A stretch of 51,316 nt of DNA, from positions 1 through 51,316 of the forward strand of contig CAZKVD010000003.1 of assembly GCA_964556145.1 (NCBI GenBank). Direction: 5' to 3'. A model generated the notes under the pieces. That model saw nothing but the letters and a program-made list of their open reading frames with translations, ran no database searches and was not told the DNA's origin. A program made the position numbers and the translations under genes. Shown here piece by piece: positions 16,490 to 24,495 of the stretch (positions are counted from its first letter, which is position 1; each line of letters opens with the position of its first letter). The DNA is from F1-20-MAGs119 sp964556145 (GTDB lineage: Bacteria > Actinomycetota > Acidimicrobiia > Acidimicrobiales > Ilumatobacteraceae).

Positions 16490-17184
16490 GCGTCGCGGGT
16501 TCCCGTGAGCAATTGGGTCAGGCCGCCGCTGAGTTGACGGTGTTCCGCATCGGAAAAGCCGGCTGCCCGCAACATGTCGATGAGTTCGTTGCGAGGGGGC
16601 AGATACGCGACGCTCTTCGGAAGGTATCTGTACGCAGGTCCGTCGGAGAGAAGCGCTCCGATCTTCGGCACGACCTTTCCGAAGTAGATGTTGTTGCCGA
16701 AACGCACGATTGGGTTGTGCGGAATTCCGACATCGAGCAACGCGATGCGTCCGCCCGGACGCACGACGCGGGCGAGTTCGACGAAAAACGCGTTGAGATC
16801 GACGAGGTTCCGCAGGGCAAAACCACATGTCGCTCCGTCGACAGAGGAGTCGGCGAGTGGCAGGCGCAGGATGTCGGCCTGCGCGCGGGGTTCGCCGCTG
16901 CGGTCGGCACTCAACATTCCGAAGCTGAGATCGAACGAAACCGGTCGGATACCCGCCCGGCGGAGATCGATGCAGAGATCCCCCGTGCCCGAAGCGAGGT
17001 CGATCACCGTTGATCCTGCGGGGAGGGCGAGCGTCCGAACCGCGCGACGCCTCCATCGGGTATCGAGGCGGAAGGTCATGATGCGGTTGACGAGGTCGTA
17101 CCGCGGAGCGATCGTGTCGAACATTGTCCGTACGGCTCGAACCTTTTCGGCTCCCTGAGGAAGGCGACCATCGGGCATCGACAC
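16486..17184 (-). CDS. menG: demethylmenaquinone methyltransferase (MenG/UbiE)
   Basis: A 232-aa class I SAM methyltransferase that performs the last step of menaquinone synthesis. MFDTIAPRYDLVNRIMTF at 21-38 and the SAM loop IDLASGTGDLC at 61-71 are diagnostic of UbiE/MenG, along with FALRNLVDL and the RVVRPGGRIALLD block. GTG 17184 is used; ATG 17178 is in frame. A TAACCT box ends 6 nt upstream. It is the first gene of menG-menF and diverges from the acyl-CoA dehydrogenase across 88 bp. Confidence 0.95.
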   Translation of the reverse strand: MSMPDGRLPQGAEKVRAVRTMFDTIAPRYDLVNRIMTFRLDTRWRRRAVRTLALPAGSTVIDLASGTGDLCIDLRRAGIRPVSFDLSFGMLSADRSGEPRAQADILRLPLADSSVDGATCGFALRNLVDLNAFFVELARVVRPGGRIALLDVGIPHNPIVRFGNNIYFGKVVPKIGALLSDGPAYRYLPKSVAYLPPRNELIDMLRAAGFSDAEHRQLSGGLTQLLTGTRDA

Positions 17185-17190
17185 ATGAGC

Positions 17191-17196
17191 AGGTTA
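17191..17196 (-). promoter_or_regulatory. -10 box TAACCT for menG
   Basis: On the minus strand TAACCT ends 6 nt before GTG 17184, consistent with leaderless transcription of menG-menF. Confidence 0.45.
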
Positions 17197-17272
17197 GGTG
17201 GCATTGCGGTTGGCGCCCACTCGTGCCGAAGGCAAGAATGGTCACGTTCAGGGGCGAGCAAGGGGGATTCGC

Positions 17273-18493
17273 GTGATCGATTTCAGTTTTCCGGAGGATG
17301 TCGAGGAGATTCGGCTCAAGGTCCGCAATTTCATGGACGAGTCCGTTCGCCCGGCGTGGGAAGCAATCGACCAGGGTGACAGGTCGCAGGTCGTCAAGAC
17401 CATCGTCGGGTTGCGCAAGGAGGCGCGCGAAGAGCGCGGTCTGTGGCTGCCCCACATGCCAAAGGAGTGGGGTGGCATGGGTCTCGGGCCTACGGCCATG
17501 GCGGCGGTCTCGGCCGAAGCGGCAAAAGTGGGTATTGGTCCGTTCGTTTTGAACGCCCAGGCGCCCGACGAGGGCAATCAGCACACGTTGCTGCACTGGG
17601 GCACCGACGAGCAGAAAGAGAAGTACCTCAAGCCGTTGTGCGAGGGAACGGCCCGTTCCTGTTTCGCGATGACCGAGCCGGAAGTGGCGGGCAGTGACCC
17701 GACTCTCATCAAGACCTTCGCCTACAAAGACGGCGACGAGTGGGTGATCAACGGTCACAAGTGGTTCATCTCGGGCGCACGTGGTGCGAAGTTCGCGCTT
17801 CTGGTGGCGCGCACAGAGGAAGATCCTGACATTCCCCAGGCAGCGAACAGTTGCTTCATCGTTGATCTGCCCAGTGAGGGCTGGAACATCGTGCGCGATG
17901 TGCACACGATGTCCGGTGGGCACAACCACTGCGAGATCAAGATCGAAGACCTTCGGGTGCCCGCATCGAACATGCTCGGAGGTCGCGGCCAGGGGCACCT
18001 GCTCGGGCAGTACCGGCTCGGACCTGCCCGCCTTGCACACTGCATGCGATGGATCGGTCAGGCCGAGATCGCTCTCGACTTGATGGTGAAGAGGTCGCTC
18101 GAGCGTTATTCCCACGGGTCGTACCTTGCCGAGAAGCAGGGAATCCAGTGGATGATTGCCGACTCAACAGTCGAGCTCTACCAATGCAAGTTGATGGTTC
18201 TGCACGCCGCCTACAAGCTCGAGCACAAGATGGATTTCATCGCCGAGGTGTCGATGGCCAAGCACTTCGTGGCGAACAGCCTGTGGCGCATCATCGACCG
18301 GGCAATCCAGGTTCACGGTGCGCTCGGCTACTCGACCGATACGCCGCTGGCGGGAATGTTGCAGCAGGCGCGATGGAGTCGTTTTGCCGACGGCGCCGAC
18401 GAAATTCACCAGATGCGCATCGCCCAACGCACGATCGCCGCATTCAAGGATTTCGGTTCGACGAAGAAGGCAACGGGAGAACTGCCCCTCTAG
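17273..18493 (+). CDS. acyl-CoA dehydrogenase (ACAD10/11-like)
   Basis: A 406-aa flavoprotein acyl-CoA dehydrogenase. CFAMTEPEVAGSDP (FAD-binding block near 140) and GHKWFISGA are present, as is the C-terminal GALGYSTDTPLAGML region followed by RFADGADEIHQMRIA, typical of the ACAD10/11 and FadE36-like branch. The exact acyl substrate is unknown. GTG 17273 is supported by a strong purine-rich ribosome-binding site (AAGGGGG, about 6 nt upstream), one of the few clear ones here. It is followed 9 nt later by an F420-type oxidoreductase. Together with the MaoC hydratase at 19528 it suggests fatty-acyl or sterol side-chain catabolism, which is an inference. Confidence 0.93.
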   Translation: MIDFSFPEDVEEIRLKVRNFMDESVRPAWEAIDQGDRSQVVKTIVGLRKEAREERGLWLPHMPKEWGGMGLGPTAMAAVSAEAAKVGIGPFVLNAQAPDEGNQHTLLHWGTDEQKEKYLKPLCEGTARSCFAMTEPEVAGSDPTLIKTFAYKDGDEWVINGHKWFISGARGAKFALLVARTEEDPDIPQAANSCFIVDLPSEGWNIVRDVHTMSGGHNHCEIKIEDLRVPASNMLGGRGQGHLLGQYRLGPARLAHCMRWIGQAEIALDLMVKRSLERYSHGSYLAEKQGIQWMIADSTVELYQCKLMVLHAAYKLEHKMDFIAEVSMAKHFVANSLWRIIDRAIQVHGALGYSTDTPLAGMLQQARWSRFADGADEIHQMRIAQRTIAAFKDFGSTKKATGELPL

Positions 18494-18496
18494 GGT
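18491..18496 (+). promoter_or_regulatory. -10 box TAGGGT overlapping a stop codon
   Basis: TAGGGT starts with the acyl-CoA dehydrogenase TAG stop and ends 6 nt before ATG 18503 of the next gene. Confidence 0.45.
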
Positions 18497-18502
18497 GACG
18501 TT

Positions 18503-19489
18503 ATGTCTGCCCATCCGCTCCACTCGAGTTCCAAGCCGATCTTCGGTGTGTTCATGCCCCAGGGCTGGAAGATGGAACTTGCCGGGATTCCCGACGATTC
18601 GGCAAAGTGGGACACCGCTGTTTCGGTGGCGGCGAAAGCCGAAGAGCTGGGTTTCCACTCGATCTGGGTGTACGACCACTTTCACAACGTTCCACGTCCT
18701 GCCCACGAGGCCGTGTTCGAGTGCTGGACGACAATGGCGGCAATTTCGCAACGCACGTCGCGAATCCGTCTGGGGCATATGGTCGGCTGCAACAGCTACC
18801 GCAATCCGGGACTGCTCGCCAAGATCACCTCGACCCTCGACGTCATCTCCGGTGGCCGTTTGGAGTGGGGAATCGGCGCAGGTTGGTACGAAAACGAGTA
18901 CCGCGGCTACGGATACGAATTCCCGAAGCCCAAGGATCGAATCGGCATGCTGCGCGAATCTGTCGAGATCGTGAAGTCGATGTGGACCAACGTCGAGACC
19001 ACCTACGACGGCAAGTACTACAAAACGGTTCGGGCGAACTGCGACCCCAAGCCGTTGCAGAAGCCAACGCCTCCGGTGTGGATCGGAGGCGGGGGCGAGC
19101 AGCTCACGTTGCGCGTCGTTGCCGAACACGCCGATTGCTCGAATTTCGGTGGGAAGCCCGACGAGTGGGCACGCAAGCGCGAGATTCTGAAGGGACACTG
19201 TGCAGCCGTCGGCCGCGACGAAACCGAGATCCGCAAGACCTGGTCGCCCGAAGTCTTCATCCGCTCGACCGAGAAAGAACTCGCCGAGCGCACGAAGGGC
19301 GGCCTCTGGGGAGACAGCGTCGAAAACTGGCAGGACAACAACCTGGTTGGCACTCCCGAGCAGGTTGCCGAGAAAATCGCGACCTACGTCAAGTTGGGTT
19401 GCACGGGGTTCATTCCCTGGTGCGCCGACTATCCCGATACCGAAACCATGGAGTTGTTGGCCACGAAGGTGATGCCAGAATTCGCCTGA
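18503..19489 (+). CDS. LLM-class F420-dependent oxidoreductase
   Basis: A 328-aa luciferase-like TIM-barrel protein. FGVFMPQGWKMEL at the N-terminus, WVYDHFHNVP, LGHMVGCNSYRNPGLLAK and SGGRLEWGIGAGWYENEY are the standard blocks of the TIGR03560-like F420 group. Members transfer hydride from reduced F420 to varied substrates; none can be named here. It may be co-transcribed with the acyl-CoA dehydrogenase, but a TAGGGT box that uses that gene's stop codon suggests its own leaderless promoter. No signal peptide is present. Confidence 0.9.
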   Translation: MSAHPLHSSSKPIFGVFMPQGWKMELAGIPDDSAKWDTAVSVAAKAEELGFHSIWVYDHFHNVPRPAHEAVFECWTTMAAISQRTSRIRLGHMVGCNSYRNPGLLAKITSTLDVISGGRLEWGIGAGWYENEYRGYGYEFPKPKDRIGMLRESVEIVKSMWTNVETTYDGKYYKTVRANCDPKPLQKPTPPVWIGGGGEQLTLRVVAEHADCSNFGGKPDEWARKREILKGHCAAVGRDETEIRKTWSPEVFIRSTEKELAERTKGGLWGDSVENWQDNNLVGTPEQVAEKIATYVKLGCTGFIPWCADYPDTETMELLATKVMPEFA

Positions 19490-19511
19490 GCGATCAGGTC
19501 GAGCAATCTGC

Positions 19512-19526
19512 CGTCAGACGCTGACG
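19512..19526. repeat. short inverted repeat between convergent genes
   Basis: CGTCAG-ACG-CTGACG forms a 6-bp stem with a 3-base loop just before the maoC stop, between two convergent genes. There is no T-run, so it is at best a weak bidirectional terminator. Confidence 0.25.
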
Positions 19527-19527
19527 A

Positions 19528-19983
19528 TCAGACGTAGTAGCGGAAGATGATTTCCGCGACGCACGACGGCTTGGCTGCGCCTTCGCCCTCGAAGGTCGCT
19601 TCCATCGTCACCTGTGCACCTCCGGCGACGTCCTCGACGTTGACGATCTTGGCGCCGGCACGAAGCTTCGCCCCAACCGGCACGGGCGACATGAAGCGAA
19701 TCTTGTTGGCGCCGTAGTTGACGCCCATCGAGATTCCGCCGACGGTGAAGATCTCGGGCAGCAGTACCGGTCCGAGCGACAGCGTGAGGTATCCGTGAGC
19801 GATCGGTCCACCGAAGGGGCCCGCTTTGGCGCGCTCGACGTCGATGTGGATCCACTGGTGGTCGCCCGTCGCCTCTGCAAACTGGTTCACGCGCTCTTGG
19901 GTGATGGTGAGGTAGTTGCTGTAGCCGAGGTGGTTGCCGATGGCGGCCTTCAGGCCGTCGATTCCGTTGATCACAGTTGCCAT
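19528..19983 (-). CDS. MaoC-like (R)-specific enoyl-CoA hydratase (HtdZ/Rv0130-like)
   Basis: A 151-aa hot-dog fold hydratase. The hydratase-2 motif lies in ATGDHQWIHIDVERA with D41 and H46, followed by GPFGGPIAHGYLTLSL. Length and sequence closely resemble, from memory, the mycobacterial Rv0130/HtdZ hydratase, which hydrates trans-2-enoyl-CoA to (R)-3-hydroxyacyl-CoA. ATG 19983 was chosen; a GGGAG element lies about 10 nt upstream. The membrane protein gene at 20039 precedes it on the same strand with a 55-nt gap, so the two may be co-transcribed. Confidence 0.9.
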   Translation of the reverse strand: MATVINGIDGLKAAIGNHLGYSNYLTITQERVNQFAEATGDHQWIHIDVERAKAGPFGGPIAHGYLTLSLGPVLLPEIFTVGGISMGVNYGANKIRFMSPVPVGAKLRAGAKIVNVEDVAGGAQVTMEATFEGEGAAKPSCVAEIIFRYYV

Positions 19984-20038
19984 GAACTCAGTCTCCCACG
20001 TTTTGCGGGGTGCCATGAAAACAGTCGCAGCAGCTGGT

Positions 20039-20491
20039 TCAGCGGTACCAGATCTTCTGATGCTGACGGCTGTGGGGGTGGAGCACCAGCGCGCAGAGCG
20101 CAACCTCGAAAATGGCGTTGAGGGTGCTGCCGCCGGTGAGCTTGCGGTAGATCCCGAAATTGGTCGACGTCAGGCGCTCGATGTCGCTGTAGGCGACGAA
20201 GCGCAGGACGAAGGGGACAAAAGCCGCGGCAACCGCCAGTTTCCAGCCAAGGCGACGATCATTCGCCATCAGCCAGCCACCCCCGGCGTGCAGCGCAACC
20301 GCCGCGAGTCCGAGCGGAAGGCCCCACGCGTACTGGAGGCGGTAATAACCGAGATAGTCACTCTTGTCGATGACGTCGATCAAGAGAAAGAATCCGTTGA
20401 GATAGAGCAACCACGTGGCGATCTGCAGTGTTTGCGGTTGCATCCGATCGAACCAGCGCTTCGGGTCGAGGGGAGTGCGTCCGGCTGCCAT
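20039..20491 (-). CDS. small four-helix integral membrane protein, unknown function
   Basis: A 150-aa protein with four predicted membrane segments, near residues 23-42, 55-73, 84-100 and 121-138. A short soluble N-terminus (DPKRWFDRMQPQTLQ) precedes them. The loops contain conserved-looking YYRLQYAWG and LTSTNFGIYRKLTGG blocks. I do not recognise the family. ATG 20491 lies 18 bp from the divergent start of an F420-type oxidoreductase. A CAGACT hexamer 6 nt upstream could drive a leaderless message. It is followed by the MaoC hydratase gene. Confidence 0.8.
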   Translation of the reverse strand: MAAGRTPLDPKRWFDRMQPQTLQIATWLLYLNGFFLLIDVIDKSDYLGYYRLQYAWGLPLGLAAVALHAGGGWLMANDRRLGWKLAVAAAFVPFVLRFVAYSDIERLTSTNFGIYRKLTGGSTLNAIFEVALCALVLHPHSRQHQKIWYR

Positions 20492-20496
20492 GCGCT

Positions 20497-20502
20497 TAGT
20501 CT
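20497..20502 (+). promoter_or_regulatory. -10 box TAGTCT for the F420-type gene at 20510
   Basis: TAGTCT ends 7 nt before GTG 20510, as expected for a leaderless transcript. Confidence 0.5.
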
Positions 20503-20503
20503 G
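20498..20503 (-). promoter_or_regulatory. possible -10 box CAGACT for the membrane protein
   Basis: On the minus strand CAGACT ends 6 nt before ATG 20491. It overlaps by five bases the oppositely directed TAGTCT box. Confidence 0.3.
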
Positions 20504-20509
20504 TCACCC

Positions 20510-21457
20510 GTGGCAGTCGTACCGAGAGCTTTCCGATTCAGCGTGATGACATCGGGTGCACCCGACGCCACCGGCTGGCGGCATCTCATCGACCGGATCG
20601 ATGCCGAGGGATACGACCTCGTGCACATGCCCCAGCACCGGGGGGCCAAGGGTTTTGCGCCGCTCGTGGCACTCGGATTCGTGGCAGCGAGATCTTCACG
20701 CCTTCGTGTTGGAACACTGGTGCTCGACAACGAGTCGGTGCACCCAGCCATCGTTGCCCGTGATGCTGCGACGCTCGATTTGCTCAGTGAAGGCCGCCTT
20801 GAACTCGGCATCGGTGCGGGCTGGCTTGCCGCCGACCACGCATCGATCGGCCAGGAATTCGCCTCTGCGGGAACGCGTATCGATCGTCTCGAAGAGGCAA
20901 TCGATGTGTTGCACGCCTGCTGGGCGGGTGACACGGCAAGTTTCCGGGGTCGTCATTTCACCATCGATGGTGCGCCGAACGACCCGTTGCCTGCGCAGCC
21001 GGGCGGTCCGCCTGTCCTCGTTGGTGGCGGCGGCAAGCGGGTTCTGCAGCTCGCGGCGCGCAAGGCCGACATTGTGTCTTTGGTGCCGAACATGTCGGCC
21101 GGTCGGGTCGGTCGCGAATCGGCGGCCAACGCCACGGGTTCAGCCACCGGAGAGAAGTTGGCCTGGGTGCGCGAGGCGGCAGGTAGTCGGTTGCCCGATA
21201 TCGAGCTTCACACCAACCTGACGAACGTATTCGTCACCGACGATCGCATGCCGATGATGGAAAAGGTGGCCCGCGGCTACGGGTTGGACAACCCGATTGA
21301 TGCGCTCGACATTCCGCACGTTGTGATCGGAACCGTGGCGCAGTGCGTCGATCAGTTGATCGAACGTCGCTCCGCCACCGGGATCAGTCACTACACGGTG
21401 TTCGAGGCAAACATCGACGCTTTCGCTCCGATTCTTGCGGAGCTTGTCGGTCGATGA
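20510..21457 (+). CDS. LLM-class F420-dependent oxidoreductase (TIGR03621-like)
   Basis: A 315-aa luciferase-like protein. It starts FRFSVMTSGAPD, has LATLDLLSEGR-type and LELGIGAGWLAADHASIG blocks, PPVLVGGGGKRVLQLAARKADIVSL near residue 167, and a C-terminal IGTVAQCVDQLIERRSATGISHYTVF. The same C-terminal architecture is seen in the truncated gene at the window start, so the two are paralogues of the MSMEG_2516-like group. The open frame begins far upstream, but GTG 20510 fits both the family N-terminus and the promoter box. It overlaps era by 4 nt (ATGA). Confidence 0.9.
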   Translation: MAVVPRAFRFSVMTSGAPDATGWRHLIDRIDAEGYDLVHMPQHRGAKGFAPLVALGFVAARSSRLRVGTLVLDNESVHPAIVARDAATLDLLSEGRLELGIGAGWLAADHASIGQEFASAGTRIDRLEEAIDVLHACWAGDTASFRGRHFTIDGAPNDPLPAQPGGPPVLVGGGGKRVLQLAARKADIVSLVPNMSAGRVGRESAANATGSATGEKLAWVREAAGSRLPDIELHTNLTNVFVTDDRMPMMEKVARGYGLDNPIDALDIPHVVIGTVAQCVDQLIERRSATGISHYTVFEANIDAFAPILAELVGR

Positions 21458-22305
21458 GATCGGGTTTTGTTGCCATTGTCGGTCGACCGAACGTCGGAAA
21501 GTCGTCCATCGTGAACGCCATCGTCGGCAGCAAGGTGTCGATCGTTTCCGACAAACCCCAAACGACGCGTCGGCGGATTCATGGCGTCGTCGCTCGTGGC
21601 GATGCGCAGATGGTCTTCGTCGACACGCCGGGTCTGCACAAGCCGGTCAGCGCACTCGGCAAGCGCGTCAATTCCACCGCGTTGGCGAGTTCGCAGGATG
21701 TCGACGTTGTGGTTCTTGTTTTCGATGCCGCCGCCGGTTTCGGCAAGGGTGACGAATGGGTCGCGGCGAACGTTTCGATCAATCGGTCGGAGACGAAGTT
21801 CTTCGTCGTAGCGAACAAGTGCGATGGGCTCTCCAGTGAGGCGGTACTGCGGGAACTTCGGAAGTCGTCCGTACTCGATGCCGACGAATACTTTCCGCTT
21901 TCTGCCCGAACCGGACGTGGCCTCGAGGAGTTCACCGAGTTGTTGATCGCCGCCCTCCCGGAGGGGCCGTGGTTCTACCCCGAGGGCGCGACCGGCGACA
22001 TGTCCGAAGAGGAGTGGGTGGCCGAGCTTGTTCGGGAAGAGCTTTTGCACGTGACCCGTGACGAACTGCCGTATTCCATCGCGCCGCGCGTCACCGAATG
22101 GCAGTGGCCGCGGGTCCGTTGCGCAATCGTGGTCGAGCGCGAGAGCCAGAAGGGCATGGTCATCGGCAAGGGTGGGAAGGTGCTGAAGGAAGTCGGCGAG
22201 GCCGTGCGTCACCAGATGCCCGAGGGCGCCTTCCTCGAACTGCGTGTGGTCGTCGACAAGGACTGGCAACGGCGACCGGGGCGCATCGAGCGGTTGGGCT
22301 ACTGA
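21454..22305 (+). CDS. era: GTPase Era
   Basis: A 283-aa GTPase that assists 16S rRNA processing and 30S assembly. G1 GRPNVGKSS at 10-18, the switch region KPQTTRRRI, G3 DTPG at 57-60, G4 NKCD at 121-124 and the C-terminal KH domain with GKGG at 238-241 are all intact. ATG 21454 overlaps the upstream stop. It belongs functionally with ybeY elsewhere in the window. It converges on the GerMN lipoprotein gene with a 7-nt gap. Confidence 0.98.
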   Translation: MRSGFVAIVGRPNVGKSSIVNAIVGSKVSIVSDKPQTTRRRIHGVVARGDAQMVFVDTPGLHKPVSALGKRVNSTALASSQDVDVVVLVFDAAAGFGKGDEWVAANVSINRSETKFFVVANKCDGLSSEAVLRELRKSSVLDADEYFPLSARTGRGLEEFTELLIAALPEGPWFYPEGATGDMSEEEWVAELVREELLHVTRDELPYSIAPRVTEWQWPRVRCAIVVERESQKGMVIGKGGKVLKEVGEAVRHQMPEGAFLELRVVVDKDWQRRPGRIERLGY

Positions 22306-22312
22306 TCGACAG

Positions 22313-22918
22313 TTACCCGAGAAGCGTCGCGTAGTCGTCGTACGCAACCGGTTGGTCGGCGGGCGCCAATTCGCCTCCGCCTCGCGGGACAGCCTGGGGC
22401 TCTCCGTTCACGAGGAAGTTCACCTGGCCGATACCCGGTCGTGATGTGAGCGTCAAGACAATCTGGGCGATCGCGAGTGGCTGGTCGATCGGCGAGATCT
22501 CGCTCAAGAGTGATTCGTCGGTGTCGACCGTGGCGAGTCCACGTTCGACGGTGACGGTGGCCTTCAAATCGTTTGGAATCGCACTGCGTACGTCGATGCC
22601 GAGGAAGGTCGACGGGTACCCCTCGAGGAGCAGCTCCAAGACTTCCTGGGGCTCGGCGTCCAGTCTGATGTTGCGCACCAGGCTGGTGATGGATTCGTCG
22701 CGTACGAAGTAGAGCACGACGCCTTCGGTCGGCACGAGGGTTGTGGGGGGCGAGATCGGCGTCGTTGTCGTGGTTGATGTCGTCGTGGGGGTGGTGAGAT
22801 CGAGTGGGACTCCCCGCAGCGGCGTTGCAATGTCCTGCGGTCGGGGGCCGCACGAAACAAACAGCACTCCGCAGATCCCTGCAAGCAGAATTCCCGAGAG
22901 TCGATTTCGACGGTTCAT
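22313..22918 (-). CDS. lipoprotein with GerMN domain (LpqB-like)
   Basis: A 201-aa exported protein. It has a basic N-terminus, a hydrophobic core and a lipobox-like LFVSC with the acylated cysteine at 23. A Thr/Pro-rich linker follows (about 40-64), then a GerMN domain: VVLYFVRDESI, LLEGYPSTFLGIDVRSAIP, GLATVDTD and AQIVLTLTSRPGIGQVNFLVNGEP. GerMN domains occur in LpqB, the lipoprotein encoded after mtrB in actinobacteria, and in GerM. The start ATG overlaps the kinase stop by 4 nt, so the two are translationally coupled. It probably modulates the sensor kinase at the outer face of the membrane, by analogy with MtrAB-LpqB. Confidence 0.88.
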   Translation of the reverse strand: MNRRNRLSGILLAGICGVLFVSCGPRPQDIATPLRGVPLDLTTPTTTSTTTTTPISPPTTLVPTEGVVLYFVRDESITSLVRNIRLDAEPQEVLELLLEGYPSTFLGIDVRSAIPNDLKATVTVERGLATVDTDESLLSEISPIDQPLAIAQIVLTLTSRPGIGQVNFLVNGEPQAVPRGGGELAPADQPVAYDDYATLLG

Positions 22919-24327
22919 TCGTCCTCCTCGACATGGTCGGCTTGCACGGGGAAGTCGAAGATGAAACGCAAGCCACGCGGTTGGTTGTCCTCGATGCGGA
23001 TTGCTCCGCCCAATGCAACCGCATGTTCGAGTGCGATCGAGAGACCGAGCCCGGTTCCCGTTCCGCGGGCCGCGGACGATCCGCGTGCGAAGCGATTGAA
23101 GATTCGTTGACGCTCGGCCTCGGGGAGGCCTGCACCCTCGTCGACGACGGTGATACTCATCGAGTCGATGTGTCCATCGATGACGATCGCCACGGGTCCG
23201 CCGGCATGTTCCCTCGCATTGACGAGGAGGTTGACGAGGATGCGCTCGAAGCGCAATCGGTCGGTTGCGATCGAATCGTGAATGATTCCCGACGTGACGA
23301 TCGGTGTGTTGCCGAAACCCGAGCGTTGAGCAACCCGTCGCACGAAGTCGAGCACATCGACGTTTTCGTAGCGGGGAGCGGTCGTGCCGGAGTCGAGCCT
23401 CGACAATTCGAGGAGATCGATGACCATGCGATCGAATCGTCTGACTTGAGTTGCGAGTACATCGAGTGCCTGTTGATTGCGGTCGGAAAGCTCGGATCTG
23501 CGGGCTCCAAGCACGTCGACTGCAGCGCTGAGTGCGGTGATCGGGGAGCGCAGTTCGTGGCTCACGTCGCTGGCGAACCTGACCTCGCGCTCGATGCGTT
23601 CTTGCACGGCATCGGCCATCTCATTGAAGGTGACTGCCAGTCGATTGAGGTCGGGATCGTTCTCGGGTTCCAGTCGGGCATCGAGTCGTCCCCCGGCGAT
23701 GTCGGCGGCTGTGTCGGCGACTCGGCGCACGGGCCGCAACAATCGCCGTGAAGTGAACCAACCAAGTGCGATTGCGGTTGCCGTGGCGACGATGAGGCCG
23801 GCCAGAAGAGCGCTGAGAATGAAGCTCAACGTTCGCTGGGTCTCCCTGAGTGGAAAAACCTCGTAGTAGTCGGCGCCAACCGACGGCATGGGAATTCCGT
23901 ATCCCTGGTACAGCTCACCGTCGTGGTTGAAGCGCTGTGTCGCAGCGCGCCCAGATGACACTGCATCGACCAGGGAGCCCGGAAGGTCGGCTTGGGTGAA
24001 GCTGAGCGGGTCTGTTGCGTAGAAGAAGTTCTGCGGATCGATGCGAACCAGTGCGTATCCGCGCGAGTCGGTGCGCACCGTTGTGATGAGGTCGCCCGCC
24101 ATGTTGCGACGGGACTGCAGAAGTGTGCGCATCAACTGGGCATTGCCGAGGGCCTGGGAACGGGTCGTCTCGAAACGTTGGTCGATGAGACTGGTGCGAC
24201 TGAAGGAATAGGTCGCGACGCCGGCGAGCAGCGACGTCAGTAGCGCGATGAGTCCGAACGACACGAGGGTTCGAGCACGTAGACCGAGGCGAGCCGGTGT
24301 CTGGTCCCGTTGTCCTCGCGCACGCAC
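22915..24327 (-). CDS. sensor histidine kinase (MtrB-like architecture)
   Basis: A 470-aa membrane kinase: TM helix 22-43, extracytoplasmic sensor region about 44-165, TM helix about 166-191, HAMP domain (192-245), DHp with phospho-acceptor H257 in FASDVSHELRSPITAL, and a HATPase_c domain with ILVNLLVNAREHAGG (N box), VVDEGAGLP and GTGLGLSIA. All catalytic motifs are present. It overlaps the GerMN lipoprotein gene, an arrangement like mtrB-lpqB. Its presumed partner regulator is transcribed divergently at 24496 instead of sitting upstream in the same operon. The start is GTG 24327. Confidence 0.93.
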   Translation of the reverse strand: MRARGQRDQTPARLGLRARTLVSFGLIALLTSLLAGVATYSFSRTSLIDQRFETTRSQALGNAQLMRTLLQSRRNMAGDLITTVRTDSRGYALVRIDPQNFFYATDPLSFTQADLPGSLVDAVSSGRAATQRFNHDGELYQGYGIPMPSVGADYYEVFPLRETQRTLSFILSALLAGLIVATATAIALGWFTSRRLLRPVRRVADTAADIAGGRLDARLEPENDPDLNRLAVTFNEMADAVQERIEREVRFASDVSHELRSPITALSAAVDVLGARRSELSDRNQQALDVLATQVRRFDRMVIDLLELSRLDSGTTAPRYENVDVLDFVRRVAQRSGFGNTPIVTSGIIHDSIATDRLRFERILVNLLVNAREHAGGPVAIVIDGHIDSMSITVVDEGAGLPEAERQRIFNRFARGSSAARGTGTGLGLSIALEHAVALGGAIRIEDNQPRGLRFIFDFPVQADHVEEDE

Positions 24328-24361
24328 GGCTCAAGTGTTGCCGATTCTCGTGACCTTCCCG

Positions 24362-24402
24362 CCCGGTGGATCACAAAAGGGGGAGGAAAGTGATCCACCG
24401 GG
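24362..24402. repeat. perfect 13-bp inverted repeat in the kinase/regulator divergent region
   Basis: Arms CCCGGTGGATCAC (24362-24374) and GTGATCCACCGGG (24390-24402) are exact complements separated by a purine-only 15-base spacer. The repeat sits between the starts of the sensor kinase and response regulator genes. It could be an operator for a dimeric regulator, such as the response regulator itself, or a stable hairpin in the kinase mRNA leader. No T-run follows, so a simple terminator is unlikely. Confidence 0.6.
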
Positions 24403-24483
24403 AGGAAACCACCCGAGGACGAGTATCGGACCGCCGTGTGACGAACGGGGCTGATTTCTGTGCGTTTTGTGTAACGATTTGGG

Positions 24484-24489
24484 CATCGT
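24484..24489 (+). promoter_or_regulatory. possible -10 box CATCGT for the response regulator
   Basis: CATCGT ends 6 nt before GTG 24496. The first base departs from TANNNT, so support is weaker. Confidence 0.3.
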
Positions 24490-24495
24490 CGGCCC

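Noticed and set aside
15278..18115. A 945-codon open frame on the minus strand that could suggest a giant MenF fusion
   Set aside because: Only the part from ATG 16489 has MenF blocks. The rest is antisense to menG-region and acyl-CoA dehydrogenase codons, is Arg/Pro-rich and has no domain pattern; the menG/menF ATGA overlap fixes the start.
22804..23751. 315-codon plus-strand frame opposite the sensor kinase
   Set aside because: It is acidic and cysteine-rich from reverse-complemented kinase codons; the kinase motifs on the minus strand are complete.
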